From contig JALZVU010000069.1 in assembly GCA_023301795.1 (NCBI GenBank), positions 1 to 44,023 of the forward strand: a stretch of DNA of 44,023 nt, given 5' to 3'. Position 1 is the first letter of the stretch, and each line of letters begins with the position of its first letter. The notes under the pieces were generated by a model. The model worked only from the letters and a program-made list of their open reading frames with translations. It was not told the DNA's origin and did no database searches. This DNA is from Granulosicoccus sp. (GTDB lineage: Bacteria; Pseudomonadota; Gammaproteobacteria; Granulosicoccales; Granulosicoccaceae). Position numbers and translations under genes: made by a program. Of this stretch, positions 35,883 to 43,822 are shown piece by piece.

Positions 35883-36959
35883 CTATCGTGTCCACGGATA
35901 GCCTTTTTCATCTCGCTCGGCACTGTATTTCTCGATCAAACCGCGATAATCGGCAAGTAAGGTGGCCCCATCAAAACCAATGGCGTCTGCTCGCTCGACC
36001 CACTCCTCAACATAGGGTGCACCCATGTCGATCAGTTTCTGCCGCTCGGCAGCGGGTAGTTCAACGATGTCTACCCCGGCACTCTTCAACGTCTCAATGG
36101 CCTTATCGTTGTCAGCTGTAATAAGCTCGCCTAGTGTGTCCGACATGGCTAATCCGGATTCATCCAGCACGCGACGTACATCAGGCTCAAGCGAGTCATA
36201 GATTTCCTTGTTCATAAAAATGCCCACGGCACCCACCTGCCCCCAATTCAATAATGTATAGCTATCCATCACTTCGTGCTGTTTCAGCGCTGCCACGGCA
36301 TAGGAATAGCCCTGTGAACAATCGATCAAGCCAGAATCAAGCGCCTGATAAGCATCGTAAATTGACAGGCTCACCATGTTGGCGCCGAAGTCTTTAAAGG
36401 TGTTGCCGTAGGCTCCCACGCCGCGCACTTTCAAGCCTTTGATGTCGTCTACCGTATTGATAACCGTTCCCTGGCAAGCGATGTTTACGGCAGATGTAGT
36501 GAAGGTACCGATGTACACAAGGTTATTGGCGGCCAGATTTTCCTGCACAGAGCCCGCACTACGCATGAGCTCATCGGTTGCGCGCATGCCTACCCAGGCA
36601 TCAGGGTTTTCCATCGGCAAGTCGGCGATACCATAGCCCAGCATTTCCTGCGGAAAGTAAACGCCGATAATGGTGCCAAGGTCTGCTACACCGTCTGAAA
36701 TTGACTGCAAGGCTGCGCCAGACTTGAACAATGCACCGCCCCACTGAATGTTGATAGTGACCTCACCCTCAGAGCGTGCTTCTACATCATCAGCGAAGGA
36801 CTGAAGAGCCGCAGCTCTGGCCCCTCTGTTAGGACCAGCCTCACCTGCAATCAATGTCACCTGTGCAGCAACGATGGAGGTCGATGCACACAGTGCCGCC
36901 AGACTGACACCCACAATACTGCGCTTTATGCGTGTTGCCAGATTACATTGATCGCTCAT
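35883..36959 (-). CDS. dctP: TRAP transporter solute-binding protein (DctP)
   Basis: A 358-residue periplasmic protein of the DctP family. A signal peptide (VGVSLAALCASTSIVAAQ) leads into LIAGEAGPNRGARAAALQSFA, then GALFKSGAALQSISDGVADLG, and the conserved GLKVRGVGAYGNTFKDFGAN with the substrate-carboxylate Arg. ATG 36959 is preferred for AGGAGA just ahead; an upstream ATG at 37007 would add 16 residues before the signal sequence. First gene of the leftward operon. The ligand is an organic acid, not identifiable from sequence. Confidence 0.92.
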   Translation of the reverse strand: MSDQCNLATRIKRSIVGVSLAALCASTSIVAAQVTLIAGEAGPNRGARAAALQSFADDVEARSEGEVTINIQWGGALFKSGAALQSISDGVADLGTIIGVYFPQEMLGYGIADLPMENPDAWVGMRATDELMRSAGSVQENLAANNLVYIGTFTTSAVNIACQGTVINTVDDIKGLKVRGVGAYGNTFKDFGANMVSLSIYDAYQALDSGLIDCSQGYSYAVAALKQHEVMDSYTLLNWGQVGAVGIFMNKEIYDSLEPDVRRVLDESGLAMSDTLGELITADNDKAIETLKSAGVDIVELPAAERQKLIDMGAPYVEEWVERADAIGFDGATLLADYRGLIEKYSAERDEKGYPWTR

Positions 36960-37295
36960 ACGTTCTCCTGTCAATTCCACTATGCGGTTATTTGTTTTGC
37001 TATGCAAACCATACAGGCATCACACAATTTGAACAAGTGTTGGTAGGATAATTCACAGATAGATCGTATCGAGACAACTAATAGGCACCAGCGCTTCCTA
37101 TACCAACGGTGAGGGCTTATGATAGTGGCGGTAAAAATCATCGTCGCGGGTGCTAACTAACAGATGCATCTCGTTGATAGCGCGCGCCGTAACCGCGTTA
37201 CAGGATGTCTGATGATGTGTCATGCGATACCAGAACGCCCCGGGGTCTCGCAACGCCAACGGAAAGGGGCAACGTGAACGTTCTTGGAAAACTAC
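36960..37295. other. Divergent intergenic region between TRAP operon and betaine ABC operon
   Basis: The 336 bp must hold both the dctP promoter and the proX-like promoter. I see no clear hexamer pair. A 41-codon minus-strand frame (37098-37223, ATG to TAG) is open and ends ...RDDDFYRHYHKPSPLV; it lacks a strong Shine-Dalgarno and is not called as a gene. Confidence 0.35.
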
Positions 37296-38270
37296 ATGAA
37301 ACGACTATTAAAATTTTTTACAGGCGCTGCTGCGCTCGCCGTTATGTCAATCACCTCACCCGCTCACGCAGAGTGCGGCAAAGTATCCATTACTGAAATG
37401 AACTGGGCATCGTCCCAGATCGTCACAGAAGTCTCCAAGTTCCTACTGGAGCAAGGCTATGGCTGCACGGTAGAAACAGTTCCTTCTGCCACAGTCACAT
37501 CCGTGGCTTCTTTGTCAGAAAACGGCGAACCCGATATCGTCACTGAACTGTGGCTGAACTCCACTGGCGATGCTTTCGCCAAGATGGAAGCTGACGGTAA
37601 AGTGCAGCGCCTGACTGACGTATTAAGCCCGGGTGGTGTTGAAGGTTGGTGGATACCTGCCTATCTGGCAGAGGCACACCCTGAGCTACTAACGATTGAA
37701 GGCGTTATGGCAAACCCTGAGTTAGTCGGTGGAACGTTCAACAACTGTCCTGATGGCTGGGGCTGCCGGATTGCCAACGACAACCTGATCAATGCTTTGA
37801 ACTTGCGCGATAGCATGGAAGTGTTTGACCACGGATCAGGCGAGACACTGGGCACTTCAATTGCTGCAGCTTACGAAGATGAAAAGCCGTGGTTTGGTTA
37901 CTACTGGGCACCAACAGCTGTATTGGGTAAATACCCAATGGCTAAAGTGAGTCTGGGTGACATTGATGAGGAAGTACATGCCGCTAACGCTAATGTAGAC
38001 AACAGCAACCCAGGCGTCTCTGACTTCCCACCAGCGCCTGTACTGACCGTTGTTACATCAGAACTTGCAGAGCGTGAGCCTTCTGTTACGGCGCTTATGA
38101 GCAATGTCAGCTTTGACGTCGACTTGCTTAACGGCGTGTTGGCATGGCAAGAAGCCGAAAGTGCTTCAGCCGAAGAAGCTGCCGTGTACTTCCTGACCAA
38201 TAACTCAGATGTATGGTCAACGTGGGTAGATGATGCTGCGCGTGAAAAACTGAGCGCATTGATCAAGTAG
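37296..38270 (+). CDS. Betaine/choline-type ABC transporter substrate-binding protein (ProX/OpuAC family)
   Basis: A 324-residue periplasmic protein. A signal peptide (LLKFFTGAAALAVMSITSPAHA) precedes ECGKVSITEMNWASSQ. The OpuAC-type fold shows in ASSQIVTEVSKFLLEQGYG, DIVTELWLNS, EGWWIPAYLAEAHPEL (Trp pair of the quaternary-ammonium cage) and WFGYYWAPTAVLGKY. ATG 37296 is used, with TTGGAAAA ahead; an in-frame TTG four codons earlier is less likely. Binds glycine betaine, choline or a related methylated compound; the exact ligand is unknown. Followed by a strong hairpin, then the permease. Confidence 0.88.
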   Translation: MKRLLKFFTGAAALAVMSITSPAHAECGKVSITEMNWASSQIVTEVSKFLLEQGYGCTVETVPSATVTSVASLSENGEPDIVTELWLNSTGDAFAKMEADGKVQRLTDVLSPGGVEGWWIPAYLAEAHPELLTIEGVMANPELVGGTFNNCPDGWGCRIANDNLINALNLRDSMEVFDHGSGETLGTSIAAAYEDEKPWFGYYWAPTAVLGKYPMAKVSLGDIDEEVHAANANVDNSNPGVSDFPPAPVLTVVTSELAEREPSVTALMSNVSFDVDLLNGVLAWQEAESASAEEAAVYFLTNNSDVWSTWVDDAAREKLSALIK

Positions 38271-38280
38271 ATCAAGCCAT

Positions 38281-38320
38281 GCTGGCGGGGGCACACTTGC
38301 TCTCGCCAGCACATTTTTTT
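38281..38320 (+). terminator. Intrinsic terminator/attenuator between binding protein and permease
   Basis: GCTGGCGGGGGC - ACACTT - GCTCTCGCCAGC (38281-38310) forms a 12-bp stem with two G-T wobbles and a six-base loop, followed by ACA and seven T. It lies 10 bp after the binding-protein stop and about 40 bp before the permease start. It should cut transcript levels after the binding protein while allowing some read-through. Confidence 0.8.
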
Positions 38321-38360
38321 GTAACTCGCCTATCGCAAAACCTGCAAGGAACTTTTACAC

Positions 38361-39392
38361 ATGGCTTATTATGATTTTGTATTTGACAAAATTGGCCTAC
38401 GCGAATGGTGTGATGCAGGTAAAAGCGCAGACGGGCCAGTATCCATGGCCGATCTTCTCGCCAGAGCTGGTGTAGAACAAGAAACTTCTGCTCTGAATGT
38501 ACCCTTTCCCTCTCTAGACGAACTGCACAAAGCCTGTGGCTCCATTGCCCAGTCTCGCGATGTCACCAAAGGCGTTGAGACCGGCTTTCTTGCCATCAAA
38601 GATGTACTACGTTTTGTACTGGATCCCTTAACTCAACCGTTAAGTTGGATTCTAAACTCGGCACTGTCAGGCATAGAGGCCACGCCCTGGTGGATCATGC
38701 TACCGATTCTGGCACTCGTTGTTTATTTCGCATCACGCTCCGCGCGTCTTGTCGTGTTTGTCATGAGTTGCCTGATGTTTCTGGCGTTCGTTGATCACTA
38801 CGACTATGCCATGCAGACACTGGCCATCATTTTTGTATGCGCCGCCCTGTGCGTCTTGCTCGGAGTACCCATTGGCATTGCCATGTCGCGCAGTGATCGG
38901 CTGCAGAGGATGATTATTCCAGTGCTTGATATGCTGCAAACCCTGCCACCGTTCGTCTATTTGATACCCCTTATTTTTCTGTTCTCAATTACCGAACCCA
39001 AGCTCTACGGTATCGCCATTATTCTCTACGCGATCGTTCCAGTCATACGCTTGACCAATCTTGGCATTCGGCTGGTGGACAAAGACGTTATCGAGGCAGC
39101 AGATTCTTTTGGTATGACGGACAGACAAAAACTGTTCGGCGTACAAATTCCACTAGCGCTGCCCAATATCATGGCAGGCGTCAACCAGACCATCATGATG
39201 AGCCTTGCCATGGTGGTTATTGCCTCACTGGTTTCAGCCCCGGGACTGGGCGTTTTAGTACTGCGCGGCATTCGTAATCTTGAACTGGGTGTGGGTCTGG
39301 TGGCAGGCTTTGGCGTCGTGTTACTTGCCATTGTGCTTGATCGTGTTACCAAAGCGGCACTGGATCGTGTCAACTCAGCACAGCCACGCTAG
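38361..39392 (+). CDS. Betaine/choline-type ABC transporter permease (ProW family)
   Basis: A 343-residue permease. About 85 soluble N-terminal residues precede helices starting at WWIMLPILALVVYFA. The ProW core includes IAMSRSDRLQRMIIPVLDMLQTLPPFVYLIPLIFLF, and the ATPase-contact loop is ADSFGMTDRQKLFGVQIPLALPNIMAGVNQ. The start is ATG 38361 with AAGGA ten bases ahead. The long N-terminal extension is a little unusual, but it is seen in E. coli ProW-like proteins. Works with the ATPase encoded 12 bp later. Confidence 0.9.
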   Translation: MAYYDFVFDKIGLREWCDAGKSADGPVSMADLLARAGVEQETSALNVPFPSLDELHKACGSIAQSRDVTKGVETGFLAIKDVLRFVLDPLTQPLSWILNSALSGIEATPWWIMLPILALVVYFASRSARLVVFVMSCLMFLAFVDHYDYAMQTLAIIFVCAALCVLLGVPIGIAMSRSDRLQRMIIPVLDMLQTLPPFVYLIPLIFLFSITEPKLYGIAIILYAIVPVIRLTNLGIRLVDKDVIEAADSFGMTDRQKLFGVQIPLALPNIMAGVNQTIMMSLAMVVIASLVSAPGLGVLVLRGIRNLELGVGLVAGFGVVLLAIVLDRVTKAALDRVNSAQPR

Positions 39393-39404
39393 GCGAGAAT
39401 ACAA

Positions 39405-40466
39405 GTGACTAACGACATCAAAGTATCCATCAAGAACCTGTACAAGATATTCGGTTCAGATCCGGTCATGGCACTGGAGCATGTAAAAAACGGCACCTCC
39501 AAAACAGATTTGCTAAGCCAGCATAATCATGTGCTAGGACTTCAGGATATCAATATCGATATCCGCTCCGGTGCTATAACCGTCATCATGGGCTTATCCG
39601 GTTCAGGCAAATCAACACTCATACGCCACTTGAATCGACTGATCGAGCCCACCGCTGGGCAAATCGATGTTGATGGTGACAACGTGCTCGCCTATGACGA
39701 AGCGCAACTGCGAAATTTGCGCCGGCAAGTCATGTCGATGGTATTCCAGAAGTTCGCTCTACTGCCGCATCGCACGGTTGCACAAAACGCAGGCACCATG
39801 CTCAAGGTGCGTGGTGTCGGCAAACGTGAGTACATGGCAGAAGCTGAAAAATGGCTGAACCGTGTGGGCCTGGAAGGCTTCGGTGAACGCTATCCTCACC
39901 AGCTCTCTGGCGGCATGCAACAGCGTGTGGGTATCGCACGGGCCCTAACATCAAACTCACCCATTATGCTGATGGATGAAGCATTCTCTGCACTGGATCC
40001 ACTTATCCGAACCGACATGCAGGACTTGTTGCTCGAGTTGCAACAAGAGTTACTCAAAACTATCGTGTTCATTACCCATGATCTAGATGAAGCCCTGAAA
40101 CTGGCTGATCATCTCGTGATACTCAAAGACGGCTTTATTGTCCAGCAAGGTGAACCTCAGCATATTCTGCTCAATCCTAACGATCCTTATATCGAGGATT
40201 TTGTGAGCGACATTAACCGCGCCCGCGTGTTGCGTATTCGTTCAATCATGGCACCTCTGGAGCACGGTGTGGTGCCCACCGGCACACACGGTGAAGTGCA
40301 GTTTGACGATACTCTTGAAAGTGTCATCGCCCTTTCAGACGGAGATACATCGCAAACCTTTGTGGTTGTGCAAAACCAACAACCCGTAGGCACACTGACA
40401 ATGAAAGATCTTGTAAAGGCACTGGTACCACGAGTAGCCTCGCAAGCAGGCGCTCGCAAGTACTGA
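39405..40466 (+). CDS. Betaine/choline-type ABC transporter ATP-binding protein (ProV/OpuAA family)
   Basis: A 353-residue ATPase. Walker A GLSGSGKST, Q-loop MVFQKFALLPHRTV, signature LSGGMQQRVGIARAL, Walker B IMLMDEAFSALDPLIR, and His in ITHDLDEAL. A C-terminal region of about 90 residues (residues 265-353) is CBS-like, as used for ionic-strength sensing in OpuA-type importers. The start is GTG 39405; no better start is near. It closes the three-gene importer. Confidence 0.93.
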   Translation: MTNDIKVSIKNLYKIFGSDPVMALEHVKNGTSKTDLLSQHNHVLGLQDINIDIRSGAITVIMGLSGSGKSTLIRHLNRLIEPTAGQIDVDGDNVLAYDEAQLRNLRRQVMSMVFQKFALLPHRTVAQNAGTMLKVRGVGKREYMAEAEKWLNRVGLEGFGERYPHQLSGGMQQRVGIARALTSNSPIMLMDEAFSALDPLIRTDMQDLLLELQQELLKTIVFITHDLDEALKLADHLVILKDGFIVQQGEPQHILLNPNDPYIEDFVSDINRARVLRIRSIMAPLEHGVVPTGTHGEVQFDDTLESVIALSDGDTSQTFVVVQNQQPVGTLTMKDLVKALVPRVASQAGARKY

Positions 40467-40479
40467 GTATTTGGCCCCC

Positions 40480-40926
40480 ATGAAAATACCTTCAATCCTG
40501 TTAGTAGCCTTACAGATGATGTTCATCGTCTTGCTGGCATCCCCACTCAGCAAATTCATCCCAAACACGCTACCTGCACTATCCGGATTAATATTGCTAA
40601 TGGGTGGAATCCTGATAGCCCTTTGGGCAGCATTCAGCCTAAGCCGCTCCAATTTCACCGTGATGCCAGAACCCGTTGCACAAGGCACATTAGTCCAACG
40701 TGGCCCCTACCGCATTATTCGCCACCCTATGTACACAGCCGTCATCCTGTGTGGAATAGGCGCATTCATCGCCCACAGTTCTGTGTTGAACGCGATGTAT
40801 GTAGTAGCGCTTATCGCTATTCTTTGTTTCAAACTCAAACGAGAAGAGTCATTGCTCAAGGTTGCTTACGCTGACTATGAAAACTACATGAGCCGCACAA
40901 GTGCGCTGGTACCGGGTGTTTATTGA
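40480..40926 (+). CDS. Isoprenylcysteine/phospholipid methyltransferase-like membrane protein
   Basis: A 148-residue membrane protein with about four hydrophobic helices. LVQRGPYRIIRHPMYTAVIL is the substrate/SAM-side motif of the isoprenylcysteine carboxyl methyltransferase and PEMT group, and YADYENYMSRTSALVPGVY is the usual C-terminus with EE-containing preceding helix KREESLLK. In bacteria such proteins are mostly of unknown substrate. ATG 40480 lies 13 bp after the ABC ATPase, so it is probably in the same transcript; an earlier TTG (40471) is unlikely. Confidence 0.82.
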   Translation: MKIPSILLVALQMMFIVLLASPLSKFIPNTLPALSGLILLMGGILIALWAAFSLSRSNFTVMPEPVAQGTLVQRGPYRIIRHPMYTAVILCGIGAFIAHSSVLNAMYVVALIAILCFKLKREESLLKVAYADYENYMSRTSALVPGVY

Positions 40927-40946
40927 TTTTTAAAGGATGCAGTAAA

Positions 40947-41567
40947 TTGAGAAAAATAACTAAAACCAAAACGATACTGTTGGCAGCGACGATCTCCCAG
41001 TTGGTCCTCAGCTACTCTGTGTATGCATCTAATGTGTACGATGTTGAGGAGTTTGACGTAAATGGTATAACGGTGGGAATGACCAGAGAAGAAGTGCTTC
41101 AGGTTCTTACAAGTCAATATCCAATAACTGCAGATGATTTTACTTATAAAACGGAATCAGGCCCCTCTACGCCAAAAGTAGTTATGCGTATGTCTTATAG
41201 GTCCCGTGATCTTAGTATTACTGTGCAACTTAGACCAAATATCGAAGCAAAAGAAACTGGATACACGACAGTTCGGGATATAACAATTAGGGACAGTCGG
41301 CTTACTTTTGAAGATGCACTTGCAGAAAAAATTGCGATGTTTGGCCCTCCCAGCGTGGCATTGAAGTACTACAAACAAAAAGATAAGTGGACCTACAGAT
41401 GGTGTTCAGAGATTCTAGAAAGCGAGGCCGAATGTGGGGATAAATCAGACGTTTACACCTTTTCCTATGCTCAAGGAGCATACCTCAAACTAGGTGCTGC
41501 AAAAAGTTTTGCCATAACACTCAAAGCTCGAGGAATGATGCAAGAGTTAGGCATTCCAAACTGGTAA
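40947..41567 (+). CDS. Exported protein of unknown function
   Basis: About 206 residues. A short basic start and hydrophobic core (ILLAATISQLVLSYSVYAS) suggest a signal peptide. The mature part begins with FDVNGITVGMTREEVLQVL, a pattern seen in several exported helix-strand proteins that carry a short SmpA/BamE-like 'VGMTREEV' motif; the rest is not recognised. A Cys pair near the C-terminus (WCSEILESEAECGD) could form a disulfide. The start is TTG 40947, with AAAGGA nine bases ahead; an upstream in-frame TTG (40923) has none. AT content is slightly higher than in the neighbouring operons. Confidence 0.6.
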   Translation: MRKITKTKTILLAATISQLVLSYSVYASNVYDVEEFDVNGITVGMTREEVLQVLTSQYPITADDFTYKTESGPSTPKVVMRMSYRSRDLSITVQLRPNIEAKETGYTTVRDITIRDSRLTFEDALAEKIAMFGPPSVALKYYKQKDKWTYRWCSEILESEAECGDKSDVYTFSYAQGAYLKLGAAKSFAITLKARGMMQELGIPNW

Positions 41568-41635
41568 GTGCCACTGCGAATACCTCAGATTCCTGCCAGA
41601 TGATTTTCCAAAGCTAGCGCCTTCCCCGCCCCAAA

Positions 41636-41767
41636 CTAATCATCAGGCCAGGCATCAAACGTAGCCCGCTTACCCGCAAAATACTCTTCCATCGCGCCCT
41701 CTTTCTGCATCATGGCTTGGTATCCTTCCACGCCGCTCTTTGCCGCTGCCGTAGCGCTTGCGACGCT
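41636..41767 (-). pseudogene. 3' tail of a truncated gene fused to the IS30 remnant
   Basis: On the minus strand one frame is open from a TAA at 41768-41770 to a TAG at 41636-41638. It reads ...GYQAMMQKEGAMEEYFAGKR and ends in TFDAWPDD. This looks like the genuine C-terminus of a protein, possibly a crotonase-type CoA enzyme, but I cannot name it. The upstream part overlaps the IS30-derived reading frame at about 41725-41767, so the gene was cut when the insertion element moved in or was deleted. Not functional. Confidence 0.45.
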
Positions 41768-42169
41768 TTACGCGTTCACGGAAATACGTGTACAGATCAC
41801 CCCCAGCCTGCTTGTCCAAAATGATGTGCTGATAGATTCTCTCGTGACTGATCTCCAGTATGTCATCCTCCTTCAAGCGCAGACAAATCTGCTCTAGGCA
41901 ACACTGTTGCTCGCTCAGCAAGTGCTCGATTAAATGCCAGTCACTGGCTGAGAAACGTCCGGTGTACTTTCCCTGTTTTCGTTGATCACAAAGCCGTTGT
42001 GCTTGTAACGGGCGGTAGCGCGGGCACTAGTATTACGGGCAATCTCGCAACTGATAGTGGACTTGTGTTTGCCCACAACCTCTGCGATAAAGGTCAACGT
42101 GTGTTCTGCTTTCAGAAATGCGTATATCTGGTATCGTTGCTCACTGGTGAGCTGCGTATAGCGTTCCAT
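41725..42169 (-). pseudogene. IS30-family transposase remnant, frameshifted and truncated
   Basis: The N-terminal part of an IS30 transposase. Frame one (42169 to about 41995) begins MERYTQLTSEQRYQIYAFL and carries the HTH stretch IAEVVGKHKSTISCEIARN. A one-base loss near 41993 moves the frame; frame two continues DQRKQGKYTGRFSASDWHLI, EQICLRLKEDD, ISHERIYQHIILDKQAGGDL and YGSGKERRGRIP. Homology stops at about 41725, so the catalytic DDE half is gone. A candidate terminal sequence ATTCAACAGTTAAGTGCAAC (rc of 42247-42266) may be the outer inverted repeat. Non-functional. Confidence 0.8.
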
Positions 42170-42388
42170 CTGTGCCTCTCAATTCTTGCCGGAATGAAGG
42201 TGGTGCAGAAGCTATCGTAGCTCACCTTCTTTATCCGGTGGGTTGAGTTGCACTTAACTGTTGAATCCAAGAAGTCTCAATATCAACCAAGGCGACGATT
42301 ATAGAACGGCATTTTTCATAGGCAACATAACCTCTGTAACAGCATTTTGCCATTCAGAGTAACCTAGTCACGTAGGTGTCCACTCTGT

Positions 42389-42715
42389 CTACTTCTCGAT
42401 TCGATAGAATTCTGGCGCGAGATTGGCTTCTAGCAAGGCAATTACGGATGGAACAAGCGGCACCAGATCGACTAATCTATTCATGACTGGCGCTAGCACG
42501 ATCACGGCAATTGCCAGTTCCGTTGAGGATTGCTGGTACTTCATGTTTTTGTCAGCCGACAACAGTGCGACAAACCCGTCCGAAGCCGCCAGTTTCAACA
42601 GTTCGCCATTCTTCGTTGGAGCCCAGCCCATTTTCTGAACTGTGTGAACATCATAATTTTCAGGGAACTCGCGCGCAAGTCGCGCAGGTACCTGCTCGTC
42701 AAGCAGCAGCTTCAT
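42389..42715 (-). CDS. DUF5615 PIN-like protein (putative toxin)
   Basis: A 108-residue protein of the DUF5615 PIN-like group. It opens MKLLLDEQVPARLAREFP, with a PIN-like acidic residue in LLLDEQ, and has the second acidic site in LLSADKNM. Such proteins are encoded beside DUF433 proteins and are considered toxin-like nucleases, by analogy with VapC. Its start overlaps the end of the DUF433 gene by 17 bp, so the pair is coupled. Activity is untested in this family as far as I know. Confidence 0.8.
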   Translation of the reverse strand: MKLLLDEQVPARLAREFPENYDVHTVQKMGWAPTKNGELLKLAASDGFVALLSADKNMKYQQSSTELAIAVIVLAPVMNRLVDLVPLVPSVIALLEANLAPEFYRIEK

Positions 42716-42920
42716 CGCTCGAAGTCAATTGCAGCAAAGCGTGTTCAAGAAGCCTAGTGGCTTGTTCACGACTGACAGACGGAAAATCCTCTAGGAAAAC
42801 TTCAAGGCTATCTCCAGCCTCCAGGTGTTCAAAGAGAATTCGAATAGGCACGCGGGTGCCACAAAACACCGCTGTTCCGTTGAGAATTTCTGGGTCTTTG
42901 TGAAATATGTTTTCTGACAT
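42699..42920 (-). CDS. DUF433 protein (putative antitoxin)
   Basis: A 73-residue DUF433 protein. The core reads FHKDPEILNGTAVFCGTRVP and ILFEHLEAGDSLEVFLEDFP, followed by a helical tail VSREQATRLLEHAL. The domain has a winged-HTH-like fold and is found upstream of PIN-like partners, where it is thought to be the antitoxin. GGAGG precedes ATG 42920. The downstream DUF5615 gene overlaps its end. Confidence 0.82.
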   Translation of the reverse strand: MSENIFHKDPEILNGTAVFCGTRVPIRILFEHLEAGDSLEVFLEDFPSVSREQATRLLEHALLQLTSSDEAAA

Positions 42921-42971
42921 AGCAGTAGCCTCCAGCTTCAGTATACAGCGGACTGGTGATCTGTGACTTGG

Positions 42972-43000
42972 CCTTTCGAACGGCCGGATTGGGCCGTTCG
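42972..43000. repeat. GC-rich palindromic repeat, copy 1
   Basis: Holds the 16-mer AACGGCCGGATTGGGC (42979-42994), which recurs at 43830-43845 (direct, within a 25-bp identity) and 43947-43962 (inverted). This copy forms a 9-bp stem CGAACGGCC / GGCCGTTCG around a six-base loop. It lies between the two toxin-antitoxin-like gene pairs. Confidence 0.75.
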
Positions 43001-43040
43001 CTTCAAAAATCTAGTAAGCAAAAGGGGGATGACTGGACAT

Positions 43041-43337
43041 TCACGCTGCATCTCCAAACAATTCAATAAGAACCTCTGGCCGTTGAATAGCAATCTGAAT
43101 CAAACGCTGAGCAGCCTGTGAGGGCTCTCTTCGCTCTTGCTCCCATTGTTCAAGGGTACGCTTTGACACACCCAGCAGTATCGCAAATTGACTTTGTGAT
43201 AATCCGAGATTTCTACGTGCAGTTATGATGTCATTTTTTACAACTTTCGGATGTAATCGACCTTCTTTGTGTGCCTTGATTTCCTTGGCAGCCTCGATCA
43301 GCTCCTCGCTGATACTGCGCTCATCTTTCTTGCTCAT
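43041..43337 (-). CDS. HTH antitoxin (NadS/HigA-type, XRE family)
   Basis: A 98-residue protein. A basic N-terminal part is followed by the XRE helix-turn-helix: IITARRNLGLSQSQFAILLG, VSKRTLEQWEQERREPSQAA. The arrangement, with a RelE-type gene upstream that overlaps its start by four bases, matches the NadS/HigA antitoxin of higBA-type modules (toxin gene first). It should neutralise the toxin and repress its own promoter at the 43649-43667 palindrome. Confidence 0.88.
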   Translation of the reverse strand: MSKKDERSISEELIEAAKEIKAHKEGRLHPKVVKNDIITARRNLGLSQSQFAILLGVSKRTLEQWEQERREPSQAAQRLIQIAIQRPEVLIELFGDAA

Positions 43338-43639
43338 TCGATCAGCTCCTTAATAATTTTTAGTTCTTTTGCTGAGATATCAGACTGTTGGTTCTTTGCG
43401 TAGATAGTCATCAGATAGATGTTACTGGTGTTAGCAGAATAGAAAATAACTCTCGCGCCACCTCGTTTACCGTGGCCACTGCTTGCCCAACGTATTTTGC
43501 GGACGCCACCACTGCCTTTGATAACATCTCCAGATTTTGAATTAGCGGCTATCCATTTAATAAATTCGTTGTATTCGCCTTCGCTCCAAACGGCAGACCA
43601 GTTTCGATTAAATGGTGATAATTCGATCACTGTTTGCAT
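43334..43639 (-). CDS. RelE/ParE superfamily toxin
   Basis: About 101 residues. It begins MQTVIELSPFNRNW, then YNEFIKWIAANSKSGDVI, GSGGVRKIRWASSGHGKRGG, ARVIFYSANTSNIYLMTIY and AKNQQSDISAKELKIIKELI, the standard RelE-like mRNA interferase pattern. ATG 43639 is chosen because the upstream in-frame start (43699) lies beyond the palindromic operator. Overlaps the antitoxin gene by four bases. Expected to cleave mRNA on the ribosome; the Arg and Lys residues in the central loop fit. Confidence 0.87.
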   Translation of the reverse strand: MQTVIELSPFNRNWSAVWSEGEYNEFIKWIAANSKSGDVIKGSGGVRKIRWASSGHGKRGGARVIFYSANTSNIYLMTIYAKNQQSDISAKELKIIKELIE

Positions 43640-43648
43640 AACGATGAC

Positions 43649-43667
43649 TATACGCCAATGGCGTATA
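43649..43667. promoter_or_regulatory. Perfect 19-bp palindromic operator of the toxin-antitoxin operon
   Basis: TATACGCCA-A-TGGCGTATA, nine bases before the toxin start codon. A perfect palindrome at this place is the expected binding site for the HTH antitoxin in autoregulation. Confidence 0.7.
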
Positions 43668-43822
43668 TTTTTCAAGCAAATATAGCCTACCTGAATCAAC
43701 TAAACCCTCAACCACTGGCATTCAATAACTGAAAATTCTAACGGATGAGAAACCTGAGGTTGACAACCTGCATGGACACTCAAAAATCTGGTCACCACAC
43801 TATGCTTGACTAAGTTTCAGCA
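43668..43822. other. Non-coding stretch at the right end
   Basis: Upstream of the toxin-antitoxin pair, I see no gene, RNA or terminator in this stretch. It ends at the second copy of the GC-rich repeat. Confidence 0.4.

Noticed and set aside
42170-42388. Gene or RNA between the IS30 remnant and the DUF5615 gene
   Set aside because: Only a candidate IS end is seen; no coding frame or stable RNA structure stands out.
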